Part shown: one piece after another, positions 10,200 to 20,889 of the stretch
How positions within the stretch are numbered: position 1 is the stretch's first letter
How the letters are laid out: every line of letters starts with the position of its first letter
Assembly: GCA_036971615.1 (NCBI GenBank)
Contig: JAYKKR010000041.1
Location: 186,001 to 250,000, forward strand
Source of the DNA: Amyloporia xantha
Taxonomy: Eukaryota; Basidiomycota; Agaricomycetes; Polyporales; Adustoporiaceae
DNA length: 64,000 nt
Direction of reading: 5' to 3'
The notes under the pieces: model-generated
The model's database searches: none
What the model was told of the DNA's origin: nothing
The model's input: only the letters and a program-made list of their open reading frames with translations
Made by a program: the position numbers and the translations under genes

Positions 10200-11190
10200 A
10201 CACCTGCTAGCCGGCCCTGTGGATGCCCTGCTCCGCACGCCTGCGCCGACATCGCTGGGCCGCCCCGCTGCTCGTACAACCTCGCCGCTCGTACGCTCCG
10301 CCCCGCCGCTCGTACGCCCCACCCCGCCCGCCGCTCATTGCCACCATCCCATCCCTGCCGCTCGCTCCTGCCGCTGGTATGTCCCACTCCCGCAGCCGTC
10401 TGCCTCGCCGCTCGTCTGCACCCGCCCCACTGCTCGCGTGTCCCACCCCTACTGCTTGCACACCCCCGCTGCTCGCACCCGCACAGCTTGTGCGTCTTGC
10501 CCCGCTGCTCGTATGTCCCCGCTGCTCGTCCCGGTGCTCATATCTCCTGCCCTCGTACATTCCCGCCCCGTCGCTCGTATGTCCCGCTGCGTTTCTCATA
10601 CATCCTGGCCCCGCCGCTCGTACGTCCCCCTAACTCATCAACCCCCGCTCGCACGTCCGACCGCTGCCACACATCACCTCTACTGTGCCGCCCGTACGTC
10701 CCCCGCGCTGCTTGCATCCTCGCTCTTCTCATCGCTGCGCACTCGCCCCGTCGCTGCTCACTCCACCGCCTGTCGCCTCTCGCTCGCCTACCCAACGATC
10801 GACCCATCCCGTTCGCTCGCTTGCCCCATCCCTGCCTGCTCGCTTGGCCGGCACTTGACCCATTTATTCGACGGTCCCTGTTCGCTCACCTGCCTGACGC
10901 TCGACCCATCCCCGCTCGACCCATTCCTGCTCGCTCGCCCGCTTGATGCTCGCCCGATCCCCACTCGCTCGCCTGCCTAACGCTCGTCCGCCCGCCGCTC
11001 GTCCCCTCCACACTCGCTCACTCGATCCGTGCCTGCTTCCCCATCCGTGCTCGCTCGCTTGCCCGGTCCCCACTCGCTCGCACAGCCACGCTCGGGTCCC
11101 CCGTCATCCGTCGGCGCTCGCTCGGTCTGCGCTCGCCCGCCCAGCCCCCTCGTTCGATCTGCATTCGCTCACACTGCAGCAGGCCACGGG
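10200..11190 (-). repeat. GC-rich degenerate tandem repeats (right arm, inverted relative to the left arm)
   Basis: C-rich units such as CCCCGCCGCTCGTACG and CTCGCTCGCCTGCC, the complement of the left-arm composition. The two arms could pair into a large hairpin. The long plus-strand open frames rich in Ala, Arg, Pro and Ser are composition artefacts. Confidence 0.75.
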
Positions 11191-11377
11191 TTATATACGA
11201 AGTTTTCATATTTGTATTGCTATAGCCTGTAGCTACTGTAGCTACTGAAGAAAATAAAAATATATTTTTTTGCTATTTGTATACAGTTTTTGATGCCCAA
11301 ATGAGTCTGTGGCACCCGAAATAACTATTCCACCATAAATAAATAATCAAAGGCCTTTGAACTACATGCCTACCCGT

Positions 11378-11553
11378 TATGGTAATAAGCCGTGATGCCG
11401 AAGGGGGCCTACGGCGAACGCTAGGGGGCCCCGGAGGTTCCGGCGAAGCCCCAGGAAGTGATGCATCAACAGCCAGGCCAATGCGCTGCCTGGTGCATAA
11501 GCGTTCCTGGGCCTACCCCTCATGTTGGTGCATCAGGTGTACATAAGTTGGTG
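11378..11553 (-). repeat. Right terminal inverted repeat of the foldback-like element
   Basis: Inverted copy of 8124-8300. The outer end reads CACCAACTTATGTACACC on the minus strand and is followed by the TTTGCGTC duplication. Confidence 0.85.
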
Positions 11554-11939
11554 TTTGCGTCCGGAATCAGCTCTATAGCGTGATCGTAAGGTTTATGTTC
11601 CGGAAGTCGTTCCGAGGCTTCCTTGGAGAAGACCTTCAAGAACTCATGAAACTTTTCCGGCACCATTTCCTCGACGCTTTTGATTTCTCGCTTCTTGTAC
11701 TCTTCTTCAGCAAGGACTTGGGAATAGGTATGTCCTGCTGCAACATATAGTTGTGGGGCACCAGGGAGGTTGACACCACGCTCCCAAGCTTCAAGAAGGT
11801 CGTTTTCGTCCCATTCGATCGTTGGATCCAACTCGGGTTCCTCCTCAGGTGATACCTTACTACGTATCTTGCCCTTGGTTGACCATTTGGCTTTCCGCAA
11901 GCGTTTCTGCGCCGTGGGCCTGTCCCCCGTATCACGCGT
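11554..11939 (-). CDS. Outer gypsy pol, segment between protease and RT
   Basis: This fragment encodes the typical segment upstream of RT in Ty3/gypsy pol: VPEKFHEFLKVFSKEASERL followed by PEHKPYDHAIELIPDA. It is flanked on both sides by nested insertions. Upstream it continues from the protease at 24345 (ACG joined to CGTGATACG, in frame once one GCGT copy is removed). Downstream it continues at 8123 (GACGCA joined to AAAACG). The frame stays open, so the host gypsy was intact when it was hit twice. Confidence 0.9.
11936..11939. repeat. Target site duplication GCGT of the inner gypsy element, left copy
   Basis: GCGT precedes TGTAAGG of the left LTR and recurs at 24341-24344 after CCTTACA of the right LTR. 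A fifth matching base is not seen. Confidence 0.75.
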
Positions 11940-13448
11940 TGTAAGGCTTGGTGCTCCTCCCGCTGTGCGATAAGCACACCTGGAAGGAACAGATCAATGA
12001 GTCGAAGGGGAAGGGGAGTGAAGACGTTCGCTGCGTCTGGCACGGAGGATGAGCAAGAGAGAAAAGAATTGATTGAGCTAGAGACTCGTAGGTATATGGG
12101 GGACGATCTATGTGTGCTATCCCAGTCAAGTCGCAGTCGCAGTCCTAAGTACGCAGTAGATATCCCAAATCGCAGTAAAATGGGTCAAGCCGCTTGCTCG
12201 CCCTCTCGTAGAAGTAAAACGCAGTGTAGCTCCGCTGAGCAAGAAAACCCGGTCGCGTGAAAGTCAAAGTCCCAGTCGCAGCTCGTACCAGATGGTAGAT
12301 ACCCCTTCCGCCTCGTTCCCCTTCCTCCTATATACCTCGTCCCGCGTGCGCTGCCACGTCACTCTCCCTCCCGCTTCCTCCCGCTACCTCCCGCTGCCTC
12401 CCCTCCGACTCTTCCCCTGACTCACTTATCCTCCTTCCGCGCGCTCTTCCCTCCCTTCGCCTCATTCGCCATGTCTGAGCCCGCCGAACCCACCGACCCC
12501 ATCGGTTCCCTCCACGTCCGCCGCTACCTCCTCCTCGTAGACGTGCTTCGCGCTGAATGCGTTGTTGAGCCTTCATTCCGCCCTTCCGATCCGGCTGCTT
12601 GGCTTGCCTGGGCCCACGGAGTGCGCTGGCTGCTGGTCTGTCCACCTTTCTCCTTTACTTCTCTTTCCTTCCCCTCACGTCCCGTCCCGCAGCGCCTCGC
12701 CTATGAGGCTCGAGCCCAAGCCATAGCCGCGGGGAACCTCACGCTCCCTCCGCTCACTGCCTTCGTCACCCTCCGCGAGCTCGTCCACTACATCGACTCG
12801 ATCTTCCGCTCCTCCCTGAGCCATCGCGGTGCAGTCCCTTATCCTGGGATCGCCTGGAGCCCCGACGAGGTCCGCTCTAATGCGCAGCGGGACGAAGCTG
12901 GCACTCCGCCTCCCCTCCCGTTGTACACGGAAGAAGCCTTCTGGACCCCTCCCCGCGTCACCGAGGAACGTACCGATGAGGCTTTGGAACGGCTCGAACT
13001 TATCGCCCGCCAGTTCTCGGACACTCTGGACCGTATGCGTCCCTATCCGCGGGCTTTCGAAGACTTAGAGCACTCGATCCGTGTCGCCGCTCATGCTCTG
13101 GGAGGAAGGGGAGGACGTCGGGAGGGAGGTCCCTCGCGGGCCCGTACCCCTGCGGAGGAGGATTTCCGTTACCACCGGGAGACTATTTATCGTCCCCGCG
13201 CCACCGCTCGTTCTCTGACGTCGGCGGGGAAGGGCCCGACGCTCCCATCGACTTGTCGACCGTAGATTAGCGTTCAGTCCTGTAGTCGTTCCATTCGAAT
13301 GCCATGCTCCGTCTTGTAGCCGTTCCGTTCGAATGCGATGCTTGCTTCCGCCAAGCTCCCTTGTCCCGCGTGATCACCTCTCCTTTGTTCCGCTGTCTCG
13401 TCCTGCCCTACCGTCCGTTCATAGGGTAGCGCGTACCCATTCCTTACA
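11940..13448 (-). repeat. Inner gypsy 3' LTR (left copy), 1509 bp
   Basis: TGTAAGG...CCTTACA ends with matched terminal inverted heptamers. It is unusually long and contains an open plus-strand reading frame (12471-13265). Compared with the right copy it differs by about five small indels. Confidence 0.93.
12471..13265 (+). CDS. ORF inside the LTR, opposite to gag-pol; unknown function
   Basis: A 264-codon frame starting MSEPAEPTDPIGSLHVRRYL, encoded antisense within the 3' LTR. It contains RPSDPAAWLAWAHGVRW, resembling QEWLRWVNSVGQAW and ARIAWVHAVDTAE in the two internal opposite-strand genes. As in those genes, a likely intron follows this motif (GTCTGTCC to CCCGCAG before CGCCTCGCC, length a multiple of three). 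Later residues are predicted helical (EERTDEALERLELIARQFSD). The 3' part reads differently in the right LTR: there the run of five C gives YRPPRHRSFSDVGGEG and a stop at 24162, which looks the more natural end. No known domain is recognised. Confidence 0.55.
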   Translation: MSEPAEPTDPIGSLHVRRYLLLVDVLRAECVVEPSFRPSDPAAWLAWAHGVRWLLVCPPFSFTSLSFPSRPVPQRLAYEARAQAIAAGNLTLPPLTAFVTLRELVHYIDSIFRSSLSHRGAVPYPGIAWSPDEVRSNAQRDEAGTPPPLPLYTEEAFWTPPRVTEERTDEALERLELIARQFSDTLDRMRPYPRAFEDLEHSIRVAAHALGGRGGRREGGPSRARTPAEEDFRYHRETIYRPRATARSLTSAGKGPTLPSTCRP

Positions 13449-13460
13449 CCCCCTACCCAC
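13449..13460 (-). promoter_or_regulatory. Polypurine tract of the inner gypsy element
   Basis: On the minus strand GTGGGTAGGGGG directly precedes the 3' LTR, the expected place for the plus-strand primer. This supports minus orientation of the element. Confidence 0.7.
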
Positions 13461-13761
13461 TTAAATTCCGACCGTCCTCGGTCGGTCCGCCGTCCTAATC
13501 CCCGAGCAAATCCCCGAGCCTTCAGGCCGTCCGATCATCGCAGATGCACGCGATCGGGCCGCGATCGCGTTAAGATCAATAGCGCTGGGGCACGCGCCCA
13601 CCTCGAGGCGCCCTTGCCGCGCATCCCGCTCGTCCCGCAGAGGTCGCCAAACGAGGAGCACGGCACCCGCGTCCTCATTCCCAACATCCCCTCCTTCCCT
13701 CCGACTTCGCCCACTTCCTCCCCAGCTCTCTTCCCCACCTCCACTCGCTCCCTCCACCACC

Positions 13762-15515
13762 ATGCCTGTCGACCTCACCACGCCCCCGTCCGCCCGCCGC
13801 GCCATCCCCACCATCGAACAGCAACTCGACACGCTACGGGGCGCGGAACCAGAGCTCGGCGACGACCCTCGCCGCGGGACCTCCAGGAGTGGCTTCGATG
13901 GGTGAACTCGGTGGGCCAGGCCTGGGTGAGTGTCCCGTTCGCGATTCCCTGCACGCCGTCGCTTCCTAACTGTAAACTTCCCTGCTAGGTGGCGCTAGCG
14001 GCGGCCCATGCGGTGGCCAGCCACGAAACGACGCCGCGCAGCGCCCCGCTATGGAGCTACAAACCTGGCTCGCGACCACGCGCGGCCGCCTCATGGCCTA
14101 CCGCGACGAGTTTCCTGTCGCGGATCGGTACTACGACACCCTATTGCAGCGCCTCTCCCCCGCCCACAACGCCACCTTCCTCGCCGGCACGCAAAATTTT
14201 ACCTGGAATCGCCATGCCCGCACCCTCCACAACCTCTGGCCCCGGCTCCATTCCCTCCTACCGACGCCGATACGTCCGCCTCGGGCTCCCGCTACACCTC
14301 CCCGTCAGAAACGGACGAAGTAAGTCGCAACGCCTCTTCAGGCGGAAGCGTGCCGCTAACGCCGTCGACCGTGGAGTTGGAGGAAGACGAGGGGAGGACG
14401 AAGTAGATCCCTCGTCCGACCTTGTCCCGCCGTCCCCGCCGCCTCCGCGCACCGTGGGTGGGAGGAAGCGACAGACGAAAGGTAGGACGGCCGCCCCGAA
14501 ACCTCCCAAGGCCCCCCGCCTTTCCATCAAGGTTCCCCCTCGTCTCGCCACCGCCGCCAACGCCAAAAAGAGCCTCGCTGATCGCCCGAACCGCGATCAG
14601 CGAGGTCCCATCGTATACCTCAACCACCCCCCGTGTGCGTACTGCACCAAGAAGGGGTATCGCTGCGCGGGAGACGGCACTCGCCGCCATGTTTGCGAGT
14701 CGTGCATGATCGCGCGGGCGAAGTGCACCATCCGCGACGATCCCCCCGCCAATCGTAAGTCCTTCCCCCGCTCTTCCTCCCGCAGGTACGTTTCATTCCA
14801 CTTCCCCAGAGCACATCGAGTTCGTCGGCCCGCAATCTGACGAGGACGACGACGAGCCGCCATACCCTCCCGAATTCCCGCTCACCAACCGCGCCCGTCC
14901 CGTCGTCCTCATCCCACCCCGTCCGCGCGCCACCACCATCCGTCCGCCCATCGCGTCTCCTGCCGCTGCGCCCGCGACGCCCTCACCACGGCCATCCGCA
15001 CCCCCGCGGCCCACTGAGGAACCCCTGTTCCTACCCATGACGCCCGAGCAGCCGGATTCCTTTCCGTGGCAACCCTCCAGCCTCCTACCGGCCTTCTCCC
15101 CCTTCCGCTCCGTTCTTCCCCCGCCCTCATTCGTCGCCCCCGCAACCTCGACCTTTTGGACGTCGCCGCGGAACCCCCGTGCGAGCCGCAGACCGAACTC
15201 GAGGAGTGGCTCGTCGCGCGATTAGCGGCGACCACAGAGTTCCTTTTTCAGATGGCGGATCGAGCCCGGGACCTGGGGTATGCAGAGCAGTTTGGCATCC
15301 CCGACTACCCCTCCCGCTCCGAAAGTCCTGCCCCCGATTTTGTCGAAGGGTCCTCGAGCGGCCCCGCTCCCCATCCGGCTCCTGACAGCGACGACGCCGT
15401 GGCTGAGCTCCTGGCTGCTGAGCTCGACTCCCCAACACTCCCGCCGCTGTCGCCCACCGACGAGGACATGGTAGACCTCACCGGGGCGTCCAAAGGGAAA
15501 GGGCGCGAGACGTAG
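13762..15515 (+). CDS. Opposite-strand gene in the inner gypsy element, Zn2Cys6-like cysteine cluster
   Basis: A multi-exon gene antisense to gag-pol. The start at 13762 (MPVDLTTPPSARRAIPTIEQ) follows CCACC. An EWLRWVNSVGQAW motif precedes a GTGAGT...GCTAG intron (about 13925-13988). A second segment has MELQTWLATTRGRLMAYRD. Around 14633-14733 the product has cysteines spaced C-x2-C-x6-C-x9-C-x2-C-x6-C (PPCAYCTKKGYRC, then HVCESCMIARAKC), which matches the fungal binuclear zinc cluster pattern. An acidic and proline-rich tail follows, ending GASKGKGRET. At least two frame changes are needed, one at a G/C run near 13883. Family knowledge: such clusters bind DNA in fungal regulators. That this one does so is an inference. 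Confidence 0.55.
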
Positions 15516-15842
15516 CGCGGGCCCCTCCCTCCTTGATTCGCGAAGTGTACGAAATGTAGCATTATCTCGTAGTCGTAGTACCCGTCAGTCTGTCATCTGT
15601 ACCGCTTGTCTTGTATGTACGCGCCGCCGCCCGCCGTTGATCGGCTAAAATCAATGCATGTCAGTTACTCGTCCCACAGTCCCCGTCCGCCCCGAGTGCC
15701 CCTGCCGCGTGTCTCCTCGCGTTCTGCGTAGAAGCCGCCTCGCGGCCAGCGCGTGTTGCGCCCCTAGGTATAACTACCGCCGCCCGTCCCCGATTTCCCT
15801 GAGTCTCTTCCACCTCGCCTCCCTGCCTTCCTGCCCAGCCTC
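15516..15842. other. Spacer between the two opposite-strand genes of the inner gypsy element
   Basis: About 327 bp without a supported gene. It presumably holds the 3' end of the first and the promoter of the second opposite-strand gene. No TATA box at a convincing distance was found. Confidence 0.4.
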
Positions 15843-16641
15843 ATGAGCGCGACGCCCCCGGTGTTTTCCCCTGAGGAGGCCCGCGAAAGGTACCTGCAGG
15901 TCCTCTGTGACACCCCCATCCCCTCCGATCCACCCGCGCGCATCGCGTGGGTCCACGCCGTAGACACCGCCGAGGTACGTGCTCCCCTTCCGCCCACACC
16001 ATTCCTTGTCCCTGAACTCCCGTCTAGGCCATCCTTCATTCCACGCTCCCGGAGGACTATGATCCTTTGTCCCCGTCGGAGCCTGCCCCCGGGATCGATG
16101 TCCTTGCCCGCCGCGCTGTGGTGGACTCCTTCCGCCTGCGCTACCTCCCGCATCCGCCGCCGGTCCCCGTCCGCCTAACCGCATTAGAACTCCAAACGTC
16201 CAACTCCAAGCCCGCATCGACCAACTCGAGCCCGCTCTCGCTCAGATCCTTCAAGTGCAAATGGACCCGCTGCGCTCTGACGTCATTGCCCGCGCCCTCG
16301 AGATCCTCGCAGAAGTAGATCACCGTTTGTCTCTCCAAGACACGGCCCTTTCTTCCGCGCTGGGTACGTCCATGTCCCTTCTTCGTGCCGAGGTCCACGC
16401 GCGTGCCCGTGATTCCTCGTCTGCCTTGCGTATCCTCCAAGACCAGGTCGCCCACGGATTCGATCGAGCCGCCTTTTCCCTCTCTACCCACAACACCGTC
16501 ATCCAGTCCCTTCTTCGCCGCGTCCTCGCCCTGGAAGCCCGCCTCCCTTCCCCCGACCCTCCTCCCGTACCTTACTCTTCCCCCCCGTCATCGGATCCTT
16601 CCTCCCCGCTCGATCCCTCCCCTCCCGTTTCCTCCCCATAA
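15843..16641 (+). CDS. Second opposite-strand gene of the inner gypsy element; coiled-coil-like, unknown function
   Basis: Starts MSATPPVFSPEEARERYLQV and carries DPPARIAWVHAVDTAE, then an intron with GTACGTG donor and CGTCTAG acceptor (15975 to about 16026). The next exon reads AILHSTLPEDYDPLSPSEPA. After another probable splice at ATTAG (about 16188) the product is rich in heptad-like helices: QARIDQLEPALAQILQVQMD and VIQSLLRRVLALEARL, then a Ser/Pro tail. The motif and intron position match the 13762 gene and the LTR ORF, so the three seem to descend from one gene. The stop overlaps the end of pol on the other strand by 70 bp (16572-16641). No known domain is recognised. Confidence 0.5.
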
Positions 16642-19600
16642 TTCTTTTGCTCACTGTCCCGACCCACATCTTCCTCCCCCGCTTCCATTTCGTCCAATAC
16701 CCCTTTTTGCGCTTCTTCCGCTTCCTCGACGATCTTGCGCACGTCTAGTGCAACCTCCTTTCGCGCCTTATACGGTACCACACGGAAAGCTGCATACCGT
16801 AGTCTCGACACCGCTCCTGTTAGTTCCGCGAGTATGTAGGCTCCTCCTTTTGTACGCCGTACGACAACCATAGGCCCGAAATACCGGGGTTTTGATTTCC
16901 TGCTATGTTCCGTCTCAATCTGTGAGTTCCGCACTAGCACCAGATCCCCCGCCGTGAACACAAAATCCTTGATTGTCCGCGCGAACCGCCGCTCGAAATC
17001 CTTGACCGACGCGTATCGAGCCGCTAGCACCCTCCGCCGTACGTCCCGCAAATCCTCCGCCCGTTTGAGCAGCTGCCGCCCCGTATTTCAAGTAGGTCCA
17101 CATCGCTGATCTCCTTCCGGTCGGGCGGCACCAAGTACGTAGCTTCCGCCAGGTCGAAAGGGAAAACTGGCTCGATCCCGTGCGCGATATAGAAAGGCGA
17201 GGTGCCCGTCGATTTCTGAATCGTCACCCGTTCCGCCCAAAACACGGCATGCATCACCTTGGGCCACCCCTTCTCGTTCCCTCCACAAAGCTTAACCGCC
17301 GCTTCCCGTACGTCCCGGTGCCTCCGCTCCACGATCCCGTTCGCCTGTGAGTTGTACGCTGAGATTCGAATATGGTTGATTTTGTACCGTTCCCGCAAGT
17401 GTTCCAACGCCGCGACAAACGGTGTCCCGTTATCCGTAACAATTTCCTCCACCGCTCCCCACCGACACAGCAGCTCCTCGTAGATGAAGTTCCCAATCGT
17501 AACTCCTGTCTCCTTCCGCAGCATCCGCCATTCCGGGTAAGACGACAGGGAACAGCGCTTGGACGATATGCGTGTACCCGTATGCTGTTGGCATGTGCAT
17601 CGAGTCCATGTGCACCTTCGAAAACAGCCCCCGGCATAGGTACCGTCGGTGGGATGTGGTACTTGTGCGCCTTGCGGAGCTGACACTCATGGCAGCTTCC
17701 CACATACCATTTTACGTCGTGATCGAGACTAACCCACCAGAATCGTTCGAGGAGCCGGGCGCGCACCGTGAAGATCCCTTTGTGCCCGAGGGAGTCGTGC
17801 GCCTCTTTCATCAGGCCGTACCGCTTCCCTTTCTCCACCACCACCTTGTGCTTCCCTCCTTTATCTTTCTTCCAGAGCCTCCCCCTTTGACAAAGAACTT
17901 GCTGGCGTAACGGACGAACGAGGTGAACTGCCTCTCGTCCATTCCTTCCGGCCGCCTCGGGTCTCGTAAAAATTCGTCTACCTTCCGCACCCTTTCCTCC
18001 CGCGCCCCTCCGTTGCTGACCTCTGGGATCTCTACCCCCTCTCCCGCGTCCAGCGACCACACCATCAGTCCCTCTCCGTCCCTCTTCCCTCCCGGCGTAT
18101 TCAAGACCTCCATGGTGAACGCGTAGGCCTCGTCAATCCACTCTTCGAAGTCATCTTCCTCTTCCGGGTCTTCCTCTGCTGCTCCCCGCCGCGAAAGCCC
18201 ATCCGCCCCCGCATGCCGTTCCCCGGCACGTGTACCAGCTTGAAGTCGAATAGGAGGATCCCAGCGATCCATCTGTTGATAGTGGCGTTTGGTTGGATGT
18301 CTGGGTTATTTAGCATCCCCTTAATATATTTGGCGTCGACTTCGACGACCAGCTTCTTCACTCCGATAATGTAGATCCGGCACGCTCGCAGCGCCCGGAA
18401 CAACCCAAACAGCTCCAGCTTGGCTTGCGAGTATCGGGATTCGCGTTCGTTCCACGTTATGGACCCGAACCGGTTTGGCCTTCTCTTCCCGTCCTCCCCT
18501 TTCTGTAAGATCCACGAACCCCACCCCGATCCACGATGAATCCACCGCCAGAATTACCTCCCGTTCGGACCCATAGTCGATCGGGACGAGCGCGGAGTGA
18601 GTTGATTACTGCGTCCTTCAGCTTCCGCATAGCGTCCTCCTGCGCCTCCTCCCATACGGTCGGCTCCCTTCCGAAGCAGGTCGTTGAGTGGGCGCGCCAT
18701 TTTCCCGAAGTCCTTTACGAACATCCGCACCAGCCCGCAGGTCCCCAAAAATCCTCGCACGTTTGTTACCGTCTCGCACCGCGGCCAATCCTTGATCTTC
18801 TGCACTCGGGACTCCTCCGGGACCCTCCCCTCGTACGTGCATCGGTGCCCTACCACCACCACCTCTGGAACGCACAAATACGCCTTCTTCCCCGAGAACG
18901 TCCCTCCCACGTTCCCGATCCGTTGCAACACCCGATTTACGTTCTGTAGGTGTTCCCACACGAATCGCCTTATCCCTGGGTTCCCTCGATTGTCTCATAC
19001 CCCCCTTCCAGCTCGTACCGGGTCTTTGGCCCTTTAATTGGCACGTCGTCGATGAACGGGACCGTGACATGCGGAATCTCGTCCTGCAGGATGAAGGTCA
19101 CATCCCCATGCATAATTTGCGCAGAATTGGTATACCCCATCGGAATCGAGGTCAGCCGAAATGCCCCCAGCGGCGTCTGGAACGAGGTGATGTCCCGCGA
19201 CCGGGCGTCCAGGGTCCGCTGGTCGAAAGCTACGTATAGGTCCAGGATCCCATAACATCCCCTTCCCCCAAAGGACTCCGCCAAATGTTCTACCAGTGGG
19301 GGAACCGCCGCGTCCTTGATAGCTACGCCGTTTAGGGGTTGTAGATCGTGCACCAACCGGAGGGACTTCCCGTCTTTCTTTACCACGCAGAACCACCTGG
19401 ACCGGTACGACGAGTTCGAGGGCTTGTACACCCCGAAGCGATCTTGTCCTTGATGATTTGTACGACCTGATCAAAGATTCCCGGCGGGATAGGGATGTTC
19501 TTCAGCACCCACGGAACGTGTTCCACCGTCGGAATCATGACCGGGTCGAAGTATTCGTCCGAGAACCTCCCCTTCTCCGTCTCGTCCCAGGCGAACACCC

Positions 19601-20235
19601 GCTCGTGCTGTCCCACTAAAAAGTCCACCAACTTCACTTCCTCCGGCCACAGGAATCCCCTCCCCCTACGTCCAACGCCTTCCTCCGCTCGTCCGTATAA
19701 CGCCCCTGCGGGTGGAACTCGGGCGGCCGACGAGGCAGTTCCGGTAGGTTCCTCAGGGGGTCCCCTGGCGCTCTTCGCACGATTCGAAATTCTTCAGGTA
19801 GCGTCGTCGCCACCGGCCTTACCTTGTTCGCTACCTTCTTGTAGGCGTACGCATGTACCACCTCGTCTTCTTCTACCCAGAATCCTTCCTTCCCGCTCCT
19901 TCCGTTCCCTGCCGGCACTACAAGTCCTCCCTCCCGTGTTAAGTGTATCCTCTTTTCCCCTGCTCGCACCACCGGTGGTCGTTCGTTCATCTTGGGTTCG
20001 CGCGGCACATACGAGGAAACAGAAATGCATTGAGACTGAATATCCTTGCCGATACATGATATGTGCGAATTGTCCAGACGAGACGACGACACCCGGGTGC
20101 GATTACCCCTCTCTTCTTCCCCCCGCGCAGTGCTCCTCTCCGCCGGTTTGCCTGCTCTATCTATCGGGTCGGAAGGGGTATACAGAGAGTATAAACGTAC
20201 GAGTGCGTCTCCGCGAGCGTTGCCCGCATCCTCGA
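16572..20235 (-). pseudogene. Inner gypsy pol: RT, RNase H, integrase, with several frame breaks
   Basis: Reading downward, the pre-RT segment has HERVFAWDETEKGRFSDEYF. RT motifs follow: SRWFCVVKKDGKSLRLVHDL, YGILDLYVAFDQR, the FIDDVPIKG catalytic box (FIDD for YVDD), and RGFLGTCGLVRMF. An RNase H region lies around 18100-18550. The integrase zinc finger has EAHDSLGHKGIFTVR and GSCHECQLRKAH; the core has EEIVTDNGTPFVA and NSQANGIVERRHRDVREA; the C-terminal part runs 17051-16572. The frame changes near 19430, 18970, 18550, 17690 and 17090. Each break is small and motifs persist on both sides, so this is either a freshly decayed copy or one with base-run sequencing errors. Confidence 0.85.
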
Positions 20236-20889
20236 CTATTGAAAACCCGCCGCGGATGGCTTCCGTCGACCGTTCCGCGGTTTTGTCGCCACCATCACCC
20301 GTTCCCCTGTCTCCGGGTCCGTAAGAGTGATTTGTTGTTCGCCGGAGGGGAAGTCCCGCGTTTCGCAAGCAGTCAGAGCGAAGAAGGGCCGTCCCAGGAG
20401 GACTTCAAATGGCGCGTCGTCCAGCACCTGCAGCTGGAGGTACAGGTCAACGCTCCCGAACGTGAAACGTACGTTTTGCGCCTTCCCGACCGTTTTTACT
20501 TGTGCGCTGTTGGCCGTCTCCATCGTAATGGCTTCGTCCGGCTTCAGGACGATCCCTGTCTTCTCCCAGATGTCCTTCCGCATGGCCACGATCTGCGCCC
20601 CGCCGTCGAGCACACACTCGCATGTGAACTTCCCTTCGATAACTGGTTCCACCGCTCGCAGCGCCAGGGAGTCGTGCCCGATACTCGCCCCTCCTTCCGT
20701 AACCTGGAAGGTTTCCTTCGCGTCCTCCCAATGGTCCTCGTCGTCGACTTCTACCAGACCGGCGGTGGCTACCCGCGACGTCGTCACATCCCCCTTCACT
20801 TCCTTCCGCACCCCTGCCAAGATCGCCAGCACCTCCCCCACCGTCATCTCCACCTTCGTCCCGTAGAGCTTCTTCGTCGCTTCCGCCAC
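20236..20889 (-). CDS. Inner gypsy aspartic protease region of gag-pol
   Basis: An open stretch of 217 codons with retropepsin features: CECVLDGGAQIVAM, where the usual D-T/S-G-A reads D-G-G-A, and a later hydrophobic segment with FEVLLGRPFFALTA, the retropepsin LxG turn. It follows the gag CCHC region and precedes RT. The DGGA form departs from the canonical active site; it may be usual in this gypsy group, but I cannot confirm activity. The frame joins gag across a change near 20900-21050. Confidence 0.75.
   Translation of the reverse strand: MAEATKKLYGTKVEMTVGEVLAILAGVRKEVKGDVTTSRVATAGLVEVDDEDHWEDAKETFQVTEGGASIGHDSLALRAVEPVIEGKFTCECVLDGGAQIVAMRKDIWEKTGIVLKPDEAITMETANSAQVKTVGKAQNVRFTFGSVDLYLQLQVLDDAPFEVLLGRPFFALTACETRDFPSGEQQITLTDPETGERVMVATKPRNGRRKPSAAGFQ

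Larger units (their letters stand above)
8124..11553. mobile_element. Foldback-like DNA transposon, non-autonomous, 3.4 kb, inserted in gypsy pol
   Basis: The ends are inverted repeats, nearly identical for about 175 bp (8124-8300 against 11553-11378) and recognisably similar further in. Inner arms are GC-rich degenerate repeats: GAGCGAGCGCGGACGG-like on the left (about 8480-9200) and the complementary CTCGCTCGCC-like on the right (about 10200-11190). The centre (about 9285-10130) is unique and more AT-rich. No transposase motif is visible, so it would depend on another element. The 7-8 bp duplication suggests hAT, but terminal bases (CAGCTG and CACCAA) are not diagnostic. Long open frames in the arms are products of repeat composition. 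Confidence 0.8.

Noticed and set aside
10219..10980. A 253-codon plus-strand frame and overlapping frames
   Set aside because: Same reason: repeat arm of the foldback-like element; all frames are open by composition.
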